A stretch of 64,000 nucleotides of DNA from NCBI RefSeq assembly GCF_001542915.1, contig NZ_LNNH01000010.1:39740-103739 (forward strand), given 5' to 3'. The translations under genes and the position numbers were made by a program. Each line of letters begins with the position of its first letter. The stretch's first letter is position 1. This stretch comes from Peribacillus simplex (lineage in GTDB: Bacteria; Bacillota; Bacilli; Bacillales; DSM-1321). Shown here in pieces: positions 17,480 through 26,354 of this stretch. A model generated the notes under the pieces. The model had not been told where the DNA came from. It did not search any database and saw nothing but the letters and a program-made list of their open reading frames with translations.

Positions 17480-19150
17480 TCATAAACCATATTTATTCAT
17501 TTTTTCATAAAGCGTCGTTCGGCTGACCCCTAGTCTCTTTGCCGTTTCCGACTTATTGCCAGAAGTCATTTCCAGGCAGGAAAGGATGGCAGCCCGCTCG
17601 GTCTCATCCATCACCTCGGCTAAGGTGCGGATCGTGACCGCTTCCTTCTGACCCGTGATTTCTTTCGGGAGGTGCTTGGAACATATCCTTTCCCCTTCTT
17701 CCACGATATTCATTGCCCGTTCAATGATATTCTCCAGCTCACGAATATTGCCCGGCCACCCATAATGTCGCAGCAGCCGTAATGCTTGGTCGCTCATCCC
17801 GATTACACGCTTTTTCATGAGGCTCTGGTACTTTTCGACAAAATGATTGACCAGTATTTCAATGTCCTCCGGCCGCTCCTTCAGGGAAGGGACCTGAAAT
17901 TGCATGACCTTTAGCCGATAATACATATCAAGCCGGAATTCCCCTTTTGAGACCATTTCATCCAAATTGCGGTTCGTTGCAGCGATTACCCGGACATCAA
18001 TCGGAATGCTTCCCGTCGATCCGACCCTCTCGATTTCTTTTTCTTGGAGCACACGAAGCAGCTTCACCTGCATATGCAGCGGCAGCTCACCGATTTCATC
18101 GAGAAAAATCGTTCCCCCTTCAGCTGCTTCGAACTTCCCTGCTTTTCCGCCTTTTTTTGCACCAGTGAAGGAACCCTCTTCATAGCCAAAAAGCTCCGAC
18201 TCCAGCAGCTCTGCCGGGATGGCGGCACAGTTCACCTTGACGAACACGCCCATCGCCCGTCTGCTATCATTATGGATGGAATGGGCAAACAGCTCCTTAC
18301 CCGTTCCGCTTTCGCCCAAGATCAACACATTCGAATCGCTTTTCGCGGCAATTTTGGCTTGACCTTTCACTTCCATGAATGCGGGACTTCTGCCCATCAA
18401 ATGATCAAACGTATAGGAGGCTTTATTCCTCTCGCGAAAATCACCTTTGTACTTTTTCAGCTCTACTTCAAGTGAGTTTATCCGCTTGGAAAGAGCGGTG
18501 AATTGCCCGACATTCTTAAAAAGAATCTTCCCGACCGCTCCTATTAATTTACCTTGTTTCCGTATGGGGGAGCGTGTCGCGATGATATAGTTATCTTTTA
18601 TTTTCTGTAATTCGGCGACCTCTTGCTTGCCTGTTTTGGAGACCACATGCATCCGCGTATTTTCAATGACCTCCGTTACATGTTTCCCTATGGAGCTTTC
18701 CTGATCGACCCCCAGAAAATCCGCATAAGCGTGGCTCAGCATTTGGACATACCCCTCCGTATCGACCATCACCAACCCGTCATAGGCAAATTCAATGATA
18801 TCCTTGAACAGAATTTCTTCATGATTATCGACATTAAGAAAATCACTTTTATTATTCGTAAACAATAGTAGATAAATCTGATACTGCTCAGCACCGATTT
18901 GAATGATGGTTTTTCTGACAATCCCATTGTGATCGTTCAAACGGATGGGCGTATTGACAGCTGGTCTAAGCTTTTTTTCCATCAGCACATTTATTTGCCG
19001 ATCAAATTGATCCTCAGGGAATATCTCTGATAATATGCGATTGCATAAAAAGATTTCATTTTCGTTTTTCGTTACCAAAACACCTACAGGCAATTCTTCC
19101 ACTATCGCCTTCACTAATTCCAACTGAACAGTTTCACTATCGCTTGCCAT
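17480..19150 (-). CDS. PAS-domain sigma-54-dependent activator of the ketone-body cluster
   Basis: About 556 aa. Two PAS-like regions fill the N-terminal part (about 1-110 and 120-230), then a coiled segment and an AAA+ domain with Walker A GESGTGKE (near 290), FLDEIGEL and the sigma-54 contact loop written GSFTGA rather than the usual GAFTGA. A Fis-type helix-turn-helix ends the protein (SETAKRLGVSRTTLYEKMNK). AAGGAG is 7 nt upstream of the chosen ATG; the longer frame adds 26 unlikely residues. It lies between two sigma-54-promoted operons and should control both. The inducer may be acetoacetate, by analogy with AtoC-type regulation; this is inference. Confidence 0.9.
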   Translation of the reverse strand: MASDSETVQLELVKAIVEELPVGVLVTKNENEIFLCNRILSEIFPEDQFDRQINVLMEKKLRPAVNTPIRLNDHNGIVRKTIIQIGAEQYQIYLLLFTNNKSDFLNVDNHEEILFKDIIEFAYDGLVMVDTEGYVQMLSHAYADFLGVDQESSIGKHVTEVIENTRMHVVSKTGKQEVAELQKIKDNYIIATRSPIRKQGKLIGAVGKILFKNVGQFTALSKRINSLEVELKKYKGDFRERNKASYTFDHLMGRSPAFMEVKGQAKIAAKSDSNVLILGESGTGKELFAHSIHNDSRRAMGVFVKVNCAAIPAELLESELFGYEEGSFTGAKKGGKAGKFEAAEGGTIFLDEIGELPLHMQVKLLRVLQEKEIERVGSTGSIPIDVRVIAATNRNLDEMVSKGEFRLDMYYRLKVMQFQVPSLKERPEDIEILVNHFVEKYQSLMKKRVIGMSDQALRLLRHYGWPGNIRELENIIERAMNIVEEGERICSKHLPKEITGQKEAVTIRTLAEVMDETERAAILSCLEMTSGNKSETAKRLGVSRTTLYEKMNKYGL

Positions 19151-19214
19151 CCTTATTCTCCTTAACCCGTCTGAATTTTCCCTCATTATATCATAGGAAA
19201 TTGAAGTCAAGGGA

Positions 19215-20393
19215 TTACCGCTCCACAATCAGCGCCGTTCCTTGTCCGCCGCCAATACATAGGGTGGCAAGGCCGGTTTTTGCGTCCCTGCGCTTCATTT
19301 CATACAGTAAAGTCACTAAGATGCGGGCACCAGATGCACCTACCGGATGACCCAATGCAATCGCCCCGCCATTCACATTCACTTTCCCCGGATTCAATTC
19401 AAGGTCATGAAGCACGGCGAGTGACTGCGCCGCAAAGGCTTCATTCACTTCCAGCAAATCGATTTCATCGATTGTCATTCCCGCTTTCTCTAGAGCTTTT
19501 TTTGTCGCAGGAACTGGCCCGTAGCCCATGATTTTCGGATCGAGGGCGGCATTGGCATAGGATTTGATCGTTGCCAGCGCTTCCAGTCCCAGCTCGTCTG
19601 CTTTTTCCTTGGACATCAGGACCAGCATCGCTCCCCCATCATTGATTCCCGATGCATTGCCGGCCGTCACCGTTCCGTTTTCCTTAAAAGCAGGACGCAG
19701 CTTCGTTAGCTGATCGATCGTCAGCCCATGACGCGGATGTTCATCCTGGTCCACCAAGATCGTCTTTCCGCGGCGTTTATATTCAACAGGGGATATTTCA
19801 TCTGCAAACCGTCCTTCAAGCTGGGCCTTTTCAGCCTTCATTTGGCTATTCAAAGCGAATTCATCTTGCTTTTCCCGGCTGATTTCCCATTGCTCGGCAA
19901 TATTCTCCGCAGTCACGCCCATATGATATTGGTTGAAGACATCCGTTAAGGCATCATACGTCATGGAATCCACGGCTTCGGCATTCCCCATTTTCTGGCC
20001 AAAGCGATAGTTGGGAAGTAAATACGGGGCATTGCTCATGCTTTCGATCCCTCCAGCAAGAATCACATCCGCATCACCAAGGGCAATGAATTGTGCTCCC
20101 ATTATGACTGTACGGAGTCCGGACCCGCAAAGTTTATTAACGGCCATAGCCGGCGTCGTTTCCGGAATGCCTGCATGAATCGCAACCTGACGTGCCACAT
20201 TTTGCCCTAATCCAGCAGACAGGATATTCCCGACCAACACCTCATCGATCAAATCAGCCGGGATTTTTGCCCGTTTAATCGCTTCCTTGGCTGCCACAAC
20301 TCCCAATTCAACCGCTGAAACATTGGCAAGACTTCCTCCAAATGTACCAACCGGTGTCCTAGCTGCGCCTACAATCACTACTTCTCTCATCAT
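19215..20393 (-). CDS. mmgA: Acetyl-CoA C-acetyltransferase (thiolase)
   Basis: A 392-aa biosynthetic/degradative thiolase converting acetoacetyl-CoA and CoA to two acetyl-CoA. The nucleophilic Cys is in NKLCGSGLR (near residue 88), the His in [10 protein letters not shown] (near 348) and the second Cys in CIGGGQG (near 378). The gene overlaps the preceding dehydrogenase by 4 nt, so the two are translationally coupled. It completes the path from acetoacetate via the nearby CoA-transferase. The symbol mmgA is used by analogy with Bacillus subtilis; thlA would be an equally fair name. Confidence 0.92.
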   Translation of the reverse strand: MMREVVIVGAARTPVGTFGGSLANVSAVELGVVAAKEAIKRAKIPADLIDEVLVGNILSAGLGQNVARQVAIHAGIPETTPAMAVNKLCGSGLRTVIMGAQFIALGDADVILAGGIESMSNAPYLLPNYRFGQKMGNAEAVDSMTYDALTDVFNQYHMGVTAENIAEQWEISREKQDEFALNSQMKAEKAQLEGRFADEISPVEYKRRGKTILVDQDEHPRHGLTIDQLTKLRPAFKENGTVTAGNASGINDGGAMLVLMSKEKADELGLEALATIKSYANAALDPKIMGYGPVPATKKALEKAGMTIDEIDLLEVNEAFAAQSLAVLHDLELNPGKVNVNGGAIALGHPVGASGARILVTLLYEMKRRDAKTGLATLCIGGGQGTALIVER

Positions 20394-21334
20394 ACTTCCT
20401 CCTTCTCCCTTTTTAATTTTGCCAGTTTAATGAAATGACGGTCCCGCTCATCGATTTTCTCGGAAGCGGCAGATCCTTCATACGTAAAGATCCCTTCTCC
20501 CGACTTTACCCCAAGCTTCCCTTCCTCCACCAAATCACGAATCAACACAGGAGCTTCCTTACTCTGATCAAGCTTGGGTGAAACATTATCAAAAACACGC
20601 TGCCATGTATCCAGTCCGCCAAAATCGGCAATCTCGATCGGCCCGGTAAATGCCCAGCGAAAGCCTGGTCCGGCCGTTATCGCCGTATCGATATCCTCAG
20701 CATCGGCAACACCCTCTTTTAATAGATGAAAGGCTTCCCGCATCAAGGCAGTCTGGAGGCGATTGGCAATGAAGCCTGGTATTTCTTTTTTCAAGAGAAT
20801 CGGAGACTTGCCGATTTTACGCATCAAAGCAAGGGTTGTCTCGACGATATCCGGTTTTGTTTCGTCATGCTGAACAATTTCAACCAATGGAACCAGATGG
20901 CCGGGATTGAAGAAATGCGTGATCACCATCCTGTTTGCAAACGAAGCCTTCTCCATCAATTGGGAAATCGGAAAAGTCGATGTATTGGAAGCAACAATCG
21001 CATCCGGTTTGATGATGTTCTCCATTTGCTGATAGAGACTCAACTTCAGCTCGATGACTTCCGGGATCGCTTCAATGATAAAATCGGCTTCCCTTAAGGC
21101 CGCTCCCAAATCAATGCTATAGGTAATATTCGCCAAAGCGTCTTGCTTTTCCTGATCGGTCAACACCCCTTCCGCAATCAGCAGGGATAGATTCTCAGAA
21201 ATCCGGTTTTTGGCATGCGCTAAGAATTCTCCCTGGATATCGTTAATCGTGACGGAATACCCGCTAACGGCAAATGACTGCGCGATCCCACTCCCCATGA
21301 CACCTGAACCGATAATCGCTATTTTGTTAATCAT
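20390..21334 (-). CDS. 3-hydroxyacyl-CoA (3-hydroxybutyryl-CoA) dehydrogenase
   Basis: A 314-aa NAD-dependent dehydrogenase. The Rossmann motif [10 protein letters not shown] is at residues 9-18, the catalytic region includes HFFNPGH (near 140) and the C-terminal domain begins with [10 protein letters not shown] (near 185). It would interconvert 3-hydroxybutyryl-CoA and acetoacetyl-CoA, feeding the thiolase with which it overlaps. AAGGGGAATTAGG precedes the ATG. A sigma-54 promoter lies about 45 nt upstream. The C-terminal charged tail is a bit longer than in short HBD proteins; it could also act on a related beta-hydroxy acid. Confidence 0.88.
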   Translation of the reverse strand: MINKIAIIGSGVMGSGIAQSFAVSGYSVTINDIQGEFLAHAKNRISENLSLLIAEGVLTDQEKQDALANITYSIDLGAALREADFIIEAIPEVIELKLSLYQQMENIIKPDAIVASNTSTFPISQLMEKASFANRMVITHFFNPGHLVPLVEIVQHDETKPDIVETTLALMRKIGKSPILLKKEIPGFIANRLQTALMREAFHLLKEGVADAEDIDTAITAGPGFRWAFTGPIEIADFGGLDTWQRVFDNVSPKLDQSKEAPVLIRDLVEEGKLGVKSGEGIFTYEGSAASEKIDERDRHFIKLAKLKREKEEV

Positions 21335-21376
21335 CCTAATTCCCCTTTCCGTTTTATGTCCTCACCTTTCATTCAT

Positions 21377-21392
21377 GCAATATTCGTGCCAC
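21377..21392 (-). promoter_or_regulatory. Sigma-54 promoter for the dehydrogenase-thiolase operon
   Basis: The minus strand reads GTGGCACGAATATTGC, with GG and GC in correct spacing and the CACG extension of the consensus. The start of transcription would fall about 30 nt before the dehydrogenase ATG. It faces the divergent 3-hydroxybutyrate dehydrogenase gene. Confidence 0.9.
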
Positions 21393-21568
21393 CGATAACG
21401 AAAAAACAAAATTCTTTTGTTATGCCAAAAATCATGATAGACTCTTACTCATTAACCTAACCCATATTTTTATAACTTCCCTATTCATTTCCAACATTAT
21501 CTTGAGGAATCTCCCTTTTTTTTAAATGGACAGATTGGACCATTACATTTTTTTTGGAGGAATGTAAG

Positions 21569-22345
21569 ATGGTTAACAACAAAGTGGCGATCATTACCGG
21601 ATCGGCTAGAGGAATCGGGTTTGAAATTGGAAAGATTTTTGCCGAAAATGGCGCGAAGGTCGTTTTATCCGATCTTGATCAAAACACAGTTGAAAAAGCT
21701 GCTTCAGATCTAAGAAACAAAGGCTTGGACGTTATCGGCTTAAAAGCAGATGTAACCGTTGAAGACGATATCATCCAACTGATCAATCAAGCTAAAGACA
21801 AATATGGACGAATCGATATTTTCATTAATAACGCCGGCCTTCAGCATGTGGCGCCGATTGAAGAATTTCCAACCGAAAAGTTCGAACTGATGATCAAAAT
21901 CATGCTGACCGCTCCTTTCATCGCGATCAAGAACGTTTTGCCCATCATGAAAGAACAAGGCTTCGGCAGGATCATCAACATCTCTTCCATCAACGGTCTA
22001 ATTGGCTTCGCCAACAAAGCGGCATACAATAGCGCCAAACATGGTGTCATCGGCTTAACGAAAGTCGCCGCCTTGGAAAGCGCCGCAAAGGGCATAACCG
22101 TCAATGCCCTTTGCCCTGGATATGTAGACACTCCGCTCGTCCGCGGACAAATGGCAGACTTGGCGAAAACACGCAATGTTCCTCTAGAAGATGTATTGGC
22201 AGAAGTCCTTCTTCCGCTAGTGCCTCAAAAACGCCTTCTGGATGTTAGTGAAATTGCCGACTACGCCATCTTCCTCGCAAGCGACAAAGCACGGGGCATC
22301 ACAGGCCAGGCAGTTGTATTGGATGGCGGATATACAGCTCAATAA
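21569..22345 (+). CDS. 3-hydroxybutyrate dehydrogenase (SDR), copy 1
   Basis: A 258-aa short-chain dehydrogenase that oxidises 3-hydroxybutyrate to acetoacetate with NAD. It has the cofactor motif TGSARGIG (residues 10-17), NNAG, catalytic Ser in ISSINGLIG and the YNSAK motif (Tyr near 153). The ATG follows GGAGGAATG; the TTG five codons earlier lies inside the ribosome binding site. A second copy of the same length is at 31434-32210, and about 45 residues near the C-terminus (from GYVDTPLVRGQ) are identical between them. No -24/-12 promoter is seen on this strand, so it is probably under sigma-A control. Confidence 0.92.
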   Translation: MVNNKVAIITGSARGIGFEIGKIFAENGAKVVLSDLDQNTVEKAASDLRNKGLDVIGLKADVTVEDDIIQLINQAKDKYGRIDIFINNAGLQHVAPIEEFPTEKFELMIKIMLTAPFIAIKNVLPIMKEQGFGRIINISSINGLIGFANKAAYNSAKHGVIGLTKVAALESAAKGITVNALCPGYVDTPLVRGQMADLAKTRNVPLEDVLAEVLLPLVPQKRLLDVSEIADYAIFLASDKARGITGQAVVLDGGYTAQ

Positions 22346-22364
22346 AAAGAAAATATATCAGCAA

Positions 22365-22411
22365 TAAGCCCGATTAAACAACACCAACAAAGGTGCTCAT
22401 CATTCGGGCTT
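22365..22411 (+). terminator. Terminator after 3-hydroxybutyrate dehydrogenase copy 1
   Basis: Arms AAGCCCGA and TCGGGCTT enclose an inner hairpin (CACC...GGTG) and are followed by a run of T. Confidence 0.75.
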
Positions 22412-22537
22412 TTTTGTATTCATGGGATAACTAGACAGTCGTTTGGATCGGAAAAGAAGTGGAAGAAAATGGTGGAACAAAGAATTCCCTCATGTTACAG
22501 TAATATAGGGATACGACCCTTAAAAGGAGGCTTCGTC

Positions 22538-22567
22538 ATGATTATTAAGTGGGTTAGACTGCGCTAA
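22538..22567 (+). CDS. Possible nine-residue leader peptide
   Basis: A strong ribosome binding site (AAAAGGAGG) with good spacing precedes ATG and only nine codons (MIIKWVRLR) before a stop. It may be a leader peptide, or the stump of a lost gene, upstream of the alpha/beta hydrolase. The 303-nt gap between the two genes holds nothing else I recognise. Confidence 0.25.
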   Translation: MIIKWVRLR

Positions 22568-22648
22568 TTAAAAGGGCTGGCCAATCATGCTCCGGAAAGA
22601 ATGTATGGATTTGCGCAATTAAATCATATTTAATACGGAGGGTAAAAC

Positions 22649-23488
22649 ATGAGTGAACAAATCGTGAAAATAAATAAAGTCGATATATGTACAGAAAGTT
22701 TCGGAAACTCCAAAGACCCTGCTGTGCTTTTGATCATGGGAGCGATGTCTTCTTTAGATTGGTGGGATGAGGACTTTTGTATCCGCCTCGCCGAGCAGGG
22801 GAGGTTTGTCATTCGATACGATCATCGGGATTTGGGACGATCGACCGTTTATGAACCCGGCACTTCCAACTATACCATAACGGACTTGGCTGACGACGCC
22901 GCGGGTGTCCTGGACGCTCATTCCATAGAGCAAGCTCATATCGTCGGCATGTCCATGGGCGGTATGATCGGCCAAATCCTTGCCTTAAGATATCCGGAAC
23001 GCGTCACTACGCTTACGCTCATCGCATCAAGTGTGTTCGGGACTGTCATGGAAGAACTGCCGCCAATGGACCAAAGCATATTGGATCATCACGCGAAAAG
23101 CGCTTCCGTGGATTGGGCAAACAAGGAGTCGGTCATCGCCTTTCTTGCGGATGGCTGGAAAACGCTGGCCGGTTCGAAACCTTATGAGCAGGAAAGAATG
23201 TATAAACTGGCTAAAAGAGAAGCAGAGCGCGCCAAACAGCTGCCAAGCAGATTCAATCATGCCATGCTTGCCGGCGGGGACGAATATTACGATCGAATGG
23301 GGGAGATCACGGCGCCTGTCCTCATCATCCACGGGACAGAAGATCCAGCCTTGCCATACGAACATGGACTTGCGCTTGCAAAAGCAATCCCTCAAGCTTC
23401 ATTCGTGACACTTGAGGGATCGGGGCATGAAATTCATCGTGAAGACTGGGATGACATCATCGATTCCGTTAAAAAGCTTACTTCATGA
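22649..23488 (+). CDS. Alpha/beta-fold hydrolase
   Basis: A 279-aa cytoplasmic hydrolase. The nucleophile elbow GMSMGG (Ser near residue 101), an acidic residue in HGTEDPALP (near 230) and a C-terminal His in GSGHEIHRED (near 258) form the expected catalytic triad. The oxyanion region LIMGAMSS is near residue 31. Family members cleave esters, lactones or C-C bonds; no substrate can be named. The start ATG has ACGGAGGG upstream. Transcribed alone and closed by a symmetric hairpin. Confidence 0.85.
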   Translation: MSEQIVKINKVDICTESFGNSKDPAVLLIMGAMSSLDWWDEDFCIRLAEQGRFVIRYDHRDLGRSTVYEPGTSNYTITDLADDAAGVLDAHSIEQAHIVGMSMGGMIGQILALRYPERVTTLTLIASSVFGTVMEELPPMDQSILDHHAKSASVDWANKESVIAFLADGWKTLAGSKPYEQERMYKLAKREAERAKQLPSRFNHAMLAGGDEYYDRMGEITAPVLIIHGTEDPALPYEHGLALAKAIPQASFVTLEGSGHEIHREDWDDIIDSVKKLTS

Positions 23489-23507
23489 TAAGAATCAGCC
23501 ATAAAAG

Positions 23508-23532
23508 AAGCCGACCATTTAAAGGTCGGCTT
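23508..23532. terminator. Bidirectional terminator
   Basis: AAGCCGACC and GGTCGGCTT arms around a 7-nt AT loop, with A's on one side and T's on the other. It separates the hydrolase gene from the convergent YjcZ-type gene. Confidence 0.8.
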
Positions 23533-23545
23533 TTCTTAATACGTT

Positions 23546-23731
23546 TTAGCAGTAACCGCCATATCCTTGAACGCCGCCATAACCGCCACCGTTATCGCCA
23601 CCGCCGCCGAAGCAAGCCGCTCCGACAATGATTAAGAGGATAAACAAAACGACTATAAAAGCGAAACCTCCACCAAAACCGCCAACACCGTTATCGCAAC
23701 CGCAATTTGATTCATGACCACAATTAGACAA
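23546..23731 (-). CDS. YjcZ-family small glycine-rich protein
   Basis: A 61-aa protein with a Gly-rich N-terminus, one hydrophobic helix (FAFIVVLFILLIIVGAACF) and a Gly/Tyr-rich tail. This is the pattern of the YjcZ/small sporulation protein family in Bacillus, which is typically found in the spore coat or forespore membrane. The N-terminal Cys-rich segment (NCGHESNCGC) is a variation. AAGGAG abuts the ATG of the longest frame, while TTG three codons later has a 9-nt spacing, so I start there. Role in sporulation is inferred from the family. Confidence 0.75.
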   Translation of the reverse strand: MSNCGHESNCGCDNGVGGFGGGFAFIVVLFILLIIVGAACFGGGGDNGGGYGGVQGYGGYC

Positions 23732-23881
23732 TAGAAACATCTCCTTATTTGTTTTAGAACTTGAAAAATTAAATGGGTTAATTCACTTTATGTTCTAATT
23801 AGGATAATGACACAATAATCACCAGAAACTTTGTATGAACCACCCACAACTACCTCTCAAGAGCAAACTGGACGTTTTTAG

Positions 23882-23948
23882 TTTCGGGCCTCCTTCATGA
23901 CGGAGATCTTATCGTGAAAGAAGACGTGACTCACTCCATGGCCCGAAA
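23882..23948. other. Structured intergenic segment
   Basis: TTTCGGGCC at 23882-23890 can pair with GGCCCGAAA ending at 23948; the loop contains an inner CTCC...GGAG hairpin, and an A-rich stretch follows. It could be a terminator for a minus-strand transcript or a small structured RNA. Nothing else is visible in the gap 23741-24020. Confidence 0.3.
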
Positions 23949-24020
23949 AAATGAGCATGTAACCCATTCCTGCTAGCTTCGGCTTATTGTACAATGAAGC
24001 TAAAAAGGCTCGAGGTATGT

Positions 24021-24539
24021 ATGATAAAAGGAAATTCTTATATTTTTGTTTTCTCCATGCTGATTGTGTTGCTAATCGTACTTGTTTCAGAAACGCCGAT
24101 AATCATCAAGGCTTCACTTGCTGCCCTAACGATGGCATTTTCAATCCCTTCAATCAGGAAGCTTATGTTCAAAGACAAATGCAGAAAAATGAAAGCGGCA
24201 CTGTACTCCTCATTGACCTTTACATTGGGCCTATTTCTAATCTCGATTTTCGAAGAACCATCATCCATTTTATCTGGTGATCACCTTTCCCTTCTTATGG
24301 CTGTGCTTTTTTATAGCTTATTGGGAAATTTCATTTACGGCTTACCCGCCTCGCTTATGGCTGAAGTTATTTCAATCAGGTTTTTCACGATCCGTACCTG
24401 GTTATCTGGATTCATTCATATAGCCTTTGGACTGATTACATACTTCATCATGCCAGGCTTGTTTATACCGGCGATTATTTGCGCCATACTCTTTTTTGCA
24501 CTGGATGAAATCATTAACGTATATCCGTCAAATACCTGA
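24021..24539 (+). CDS. Integral membrane protein of unknown function
   Basis: About 172 aa with five to six hydrophobic segments and a basic cytoplasmic loop (KDKCRKMKA). I do not recognise the family. The ATG chosen follows GAGGT; an ATG nine codons earlier has no ribosome binding site. The last helix ends in a short polar tail. It stands alone between non-coding stretches. Confidence 0.55.
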   Translation: MIKGNSYIFVFSMLIVLLIVLVSETPIIIKASLAALTMAFSIPSIRKLMFKDKCRKMKAALYSSLTFTLGLFLISIFEEPSSILSGDHLSLLMAVLFYSLLGNFIYGLPASLMAEVISIRFFTIRTWLSGFIHIAFGLITYFIMPGLFIPAIICAILFFALDEIINVYPSNT

Positions 24540-24647
24540 CCTCTGTTATCCTGACCAGTTTGCAGTGTGGCAAAATGAAAAGGATAAAAGAAATTAGCTT
24601 CTTTTATCCTGCAGTTCATTTACTCTATTAAACGCCGCCAAAGCAAC

Positions 24648-25060
24648 TCATAGATAAGGTAGAGTTGACACAAAATAGTCGTATTGTTTTAACCTGATGG
24701 CACGTCCCGCCATAGAGCCCGAAAACATATTGAGTAATTTTTCAAAAAAATGTAATAAATCCGCAACTAAACACTGGAACATTTGTTCTGATTGTGTTAT
24801 TCTTATATTAAACAATAAAAGATCCAATCGCTGCCAAACGATTTGATCGTAACGATAATCAAAGGCCGGTTGTATCCGCGGGCCTAAAACAAGGTTGTAC
24901 CGCTGAGCCGAGCCAATTGCTGACAACAAAGGTGCTGGTGATAAATAACAGCTTCGATCTTCAGCTAACGCACCTGATTGTTCTTTAATAACTGGTATTC
25001 TATTACTCGCAGAGTTTTATTCCACCAGTCAATTGCAATTCCAGCCTTCTGGTTTAAAAA
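24648..25060 (-). other. Non-coding or decayed stretch
   Basis: A 93-codon minus-strand frame ends here (24648-24929) without a convincing ribosome binding site or family match; its Arg/Gln/Leu pattern (LLLFNIRITQSEQMFQ) could be a transposase remnant, but I cannot name it. It precedes two clear pseudogenes, so decay is the best reading. Confidence 0.3.
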
Positions 25061-25063
25061 GGT

Positions 25064-25407
25064 TAGTGCATATTCTCAGCAATCTTTTTCTCCAAAAACA
25101 ACTTATCCGCTAAAACTCCAATTGGACCGAACGGTGATTTAAATTGAAATTTATCTATCATTATAGTCCCGCCCTGCTCATCTATGAACAGATGTGTGTG
25201 TTAGAAGGAATGGAAGGCTCCCTTCACCATAATGTCCACAAACTTATTTGGTTTTTCCATTAATGTCACTTGGGCCTTCAGCCTTTGTTTGATTCCAACG
25301 TGAACGGCTTCCCAAGTTACAGTATCTCCCTCCTCCAATAACCCTTCTGTCACACATCAACAGCAATTTCCTTTGTACTCGCCGTCTTTTTGGTATGGAT
25401 ATCCACG
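25064..25407 (-). pseudogene. Decayed SRPBCC-family protein
   Basis: In two frames the minus strand reads VDIHTKKTASTKEIAVD, then EGLLEEGDTVTWEAVHVG, then KPNKFVDIMVKGAFHSF, stop, HTHLFIDEQGGTIMIDKF and SPFGPIGVLADKLFLEKK. This is the pattern of a small START/SRPBCC protein of Bacillus. There is a one-base deletion near 25360 and a TAA in place of the expected Lys codon near 25200. About 25 residues are missing from the N-terminus, although GGAGG precedes a GTG at 25407. Non-functional. Confidence 0.7.
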
Positions 25408-25470
25408 CTTTCAACCTCCTAATATAAACCCCTTCTAACCATCATTATAGCTAGATTTTGTACATATTAC

Positions 25471-25815
25471 CTACCCTTTATTCCTGGATCCTTCATAGTT
25501 CCTTTGCCTGGATCCACCTTTTCCACAGGCATACATATTTCACTTCTAAATGTTGGTGAAGTACTATCTTTATTTTCGTTCCAAAGGATTTCCGGCAGTT
25601 CTATTTGTTCATAATTTGATAACGGAAACCACTCAGAATAAATGCGTCCCCATATAATTTGCAGTGATCAGGAAAGGGACCGACTGCTTCGAACATGCCC
25701 TTGCAGATGCATCAACTTCAAGCTGAGTTAAATGATCGGGACCAATAAATATAAACGCGCTCCTCACTCCAACCCATTTAGTGACTTTTCCGGAACAAAC
25801 CCTCATTTCCACCAT
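25471..25815 (-). pseudogene. Decayed GyrI-like/AraC effector-binding domain protein
   Basis: The minus-strand frame starting at 25815 ends early, but the next frame continues with [20 protein letters not shown] and [20 protein letters not shown], the C-terminal part of an AraC-type effector-binding (GyrI-like) domain. At least one frameshift separates the halves, and the DNA-binding part is absent. It follows the other decayed gene in the same direction. Confidence 0.6.
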
Positions 25816-25917
25816 CTTAAAACTCCATGCAGTTCCATACGTTTTCGCTTTCCCAAAACGGGTAGTGTATGATATAGGCAGGAATGGAATAAACGTCTCT
25901 CTTTAGGAGGAATGTTC

Positions 25918-26310
25918 ATGAATCCGGTGATATTGTTTGATGGGGATTGCAACTTTTGTGATGCGAGCGTGCAGTTCATTATAAAGCGGGATCCGAAGGG
26001 GCTTTTTCATTTTGCTTCTCTTCAAAGCGAGGCAGGGCAGGAGCTGCTGAAAAAGTACGATGTTCCTGCGGACATCGATAGCATGGTGCTGATCGAGAAG
26101 GACCAAGCCCATTATAAATCGTCTGCAGCCTTGAGGATTTCCCGCAGGTTACAAGGGGCATGGAAGCTGTGTTACGGTTTCATCGTCGTTCCAAGCTTCA
26201 TCCGGAATATGGTTTATGACTTCATTGCCAAAAACCGGTACAAATGGTTCGGGAAGAAGGAAGAAAGCTGTATGCTGCCATCGCCTAGTGTTCGGAAGCG
26301 CTTTTTATAA
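25918..26310 (+). CDS. DCC-family thiol-disulfide oxidoreductase (YuxK-like, DUF393)
   Basis: A 130-aa protein. The family signature LFDGDCNFCDASVQF lies at the N-terminus with the DGxCxxC cysteines, followed by the conserved FASLQSEAGQELL and a SSAALRI stretch. DCC proteins are predicted to be thioredoxin-like but their partners are little known. AGGAGG has 7-nt spacing to the chosen ATG; an ATG two codons earlier is too close. A symmetric terminator separates it from the convergent gene. Confidence 0.85.
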   Translation: MNPVILFDGDCNFCDASVQFIIKRDPKGLFHFASLQSEAGQELLKKYDVPADIDSMVLIEKDQAHYKSSAALRISRRLQGAWKLCYGFIVVPSFIRNMVYDFIAKNRYKWFGKKEESCMLPSPSVRKRFL

Positions 26311-26317
26311 GAAAAGA

Positions 26318-26353
26318 AAAAGGACGAAGAGCCATCAGCGGCTCTCCGTCCTT
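26318..26353. terminator. Bidirectional terminator
   Basis: AAGGACG-GAGCC and GGCTC-CGTCCTT arms around a 4-nt loop, with A-rich and T-rich flanks, between two convergent stop codons. Confidence 0.8.
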
Positions 26354-26354
26354 T

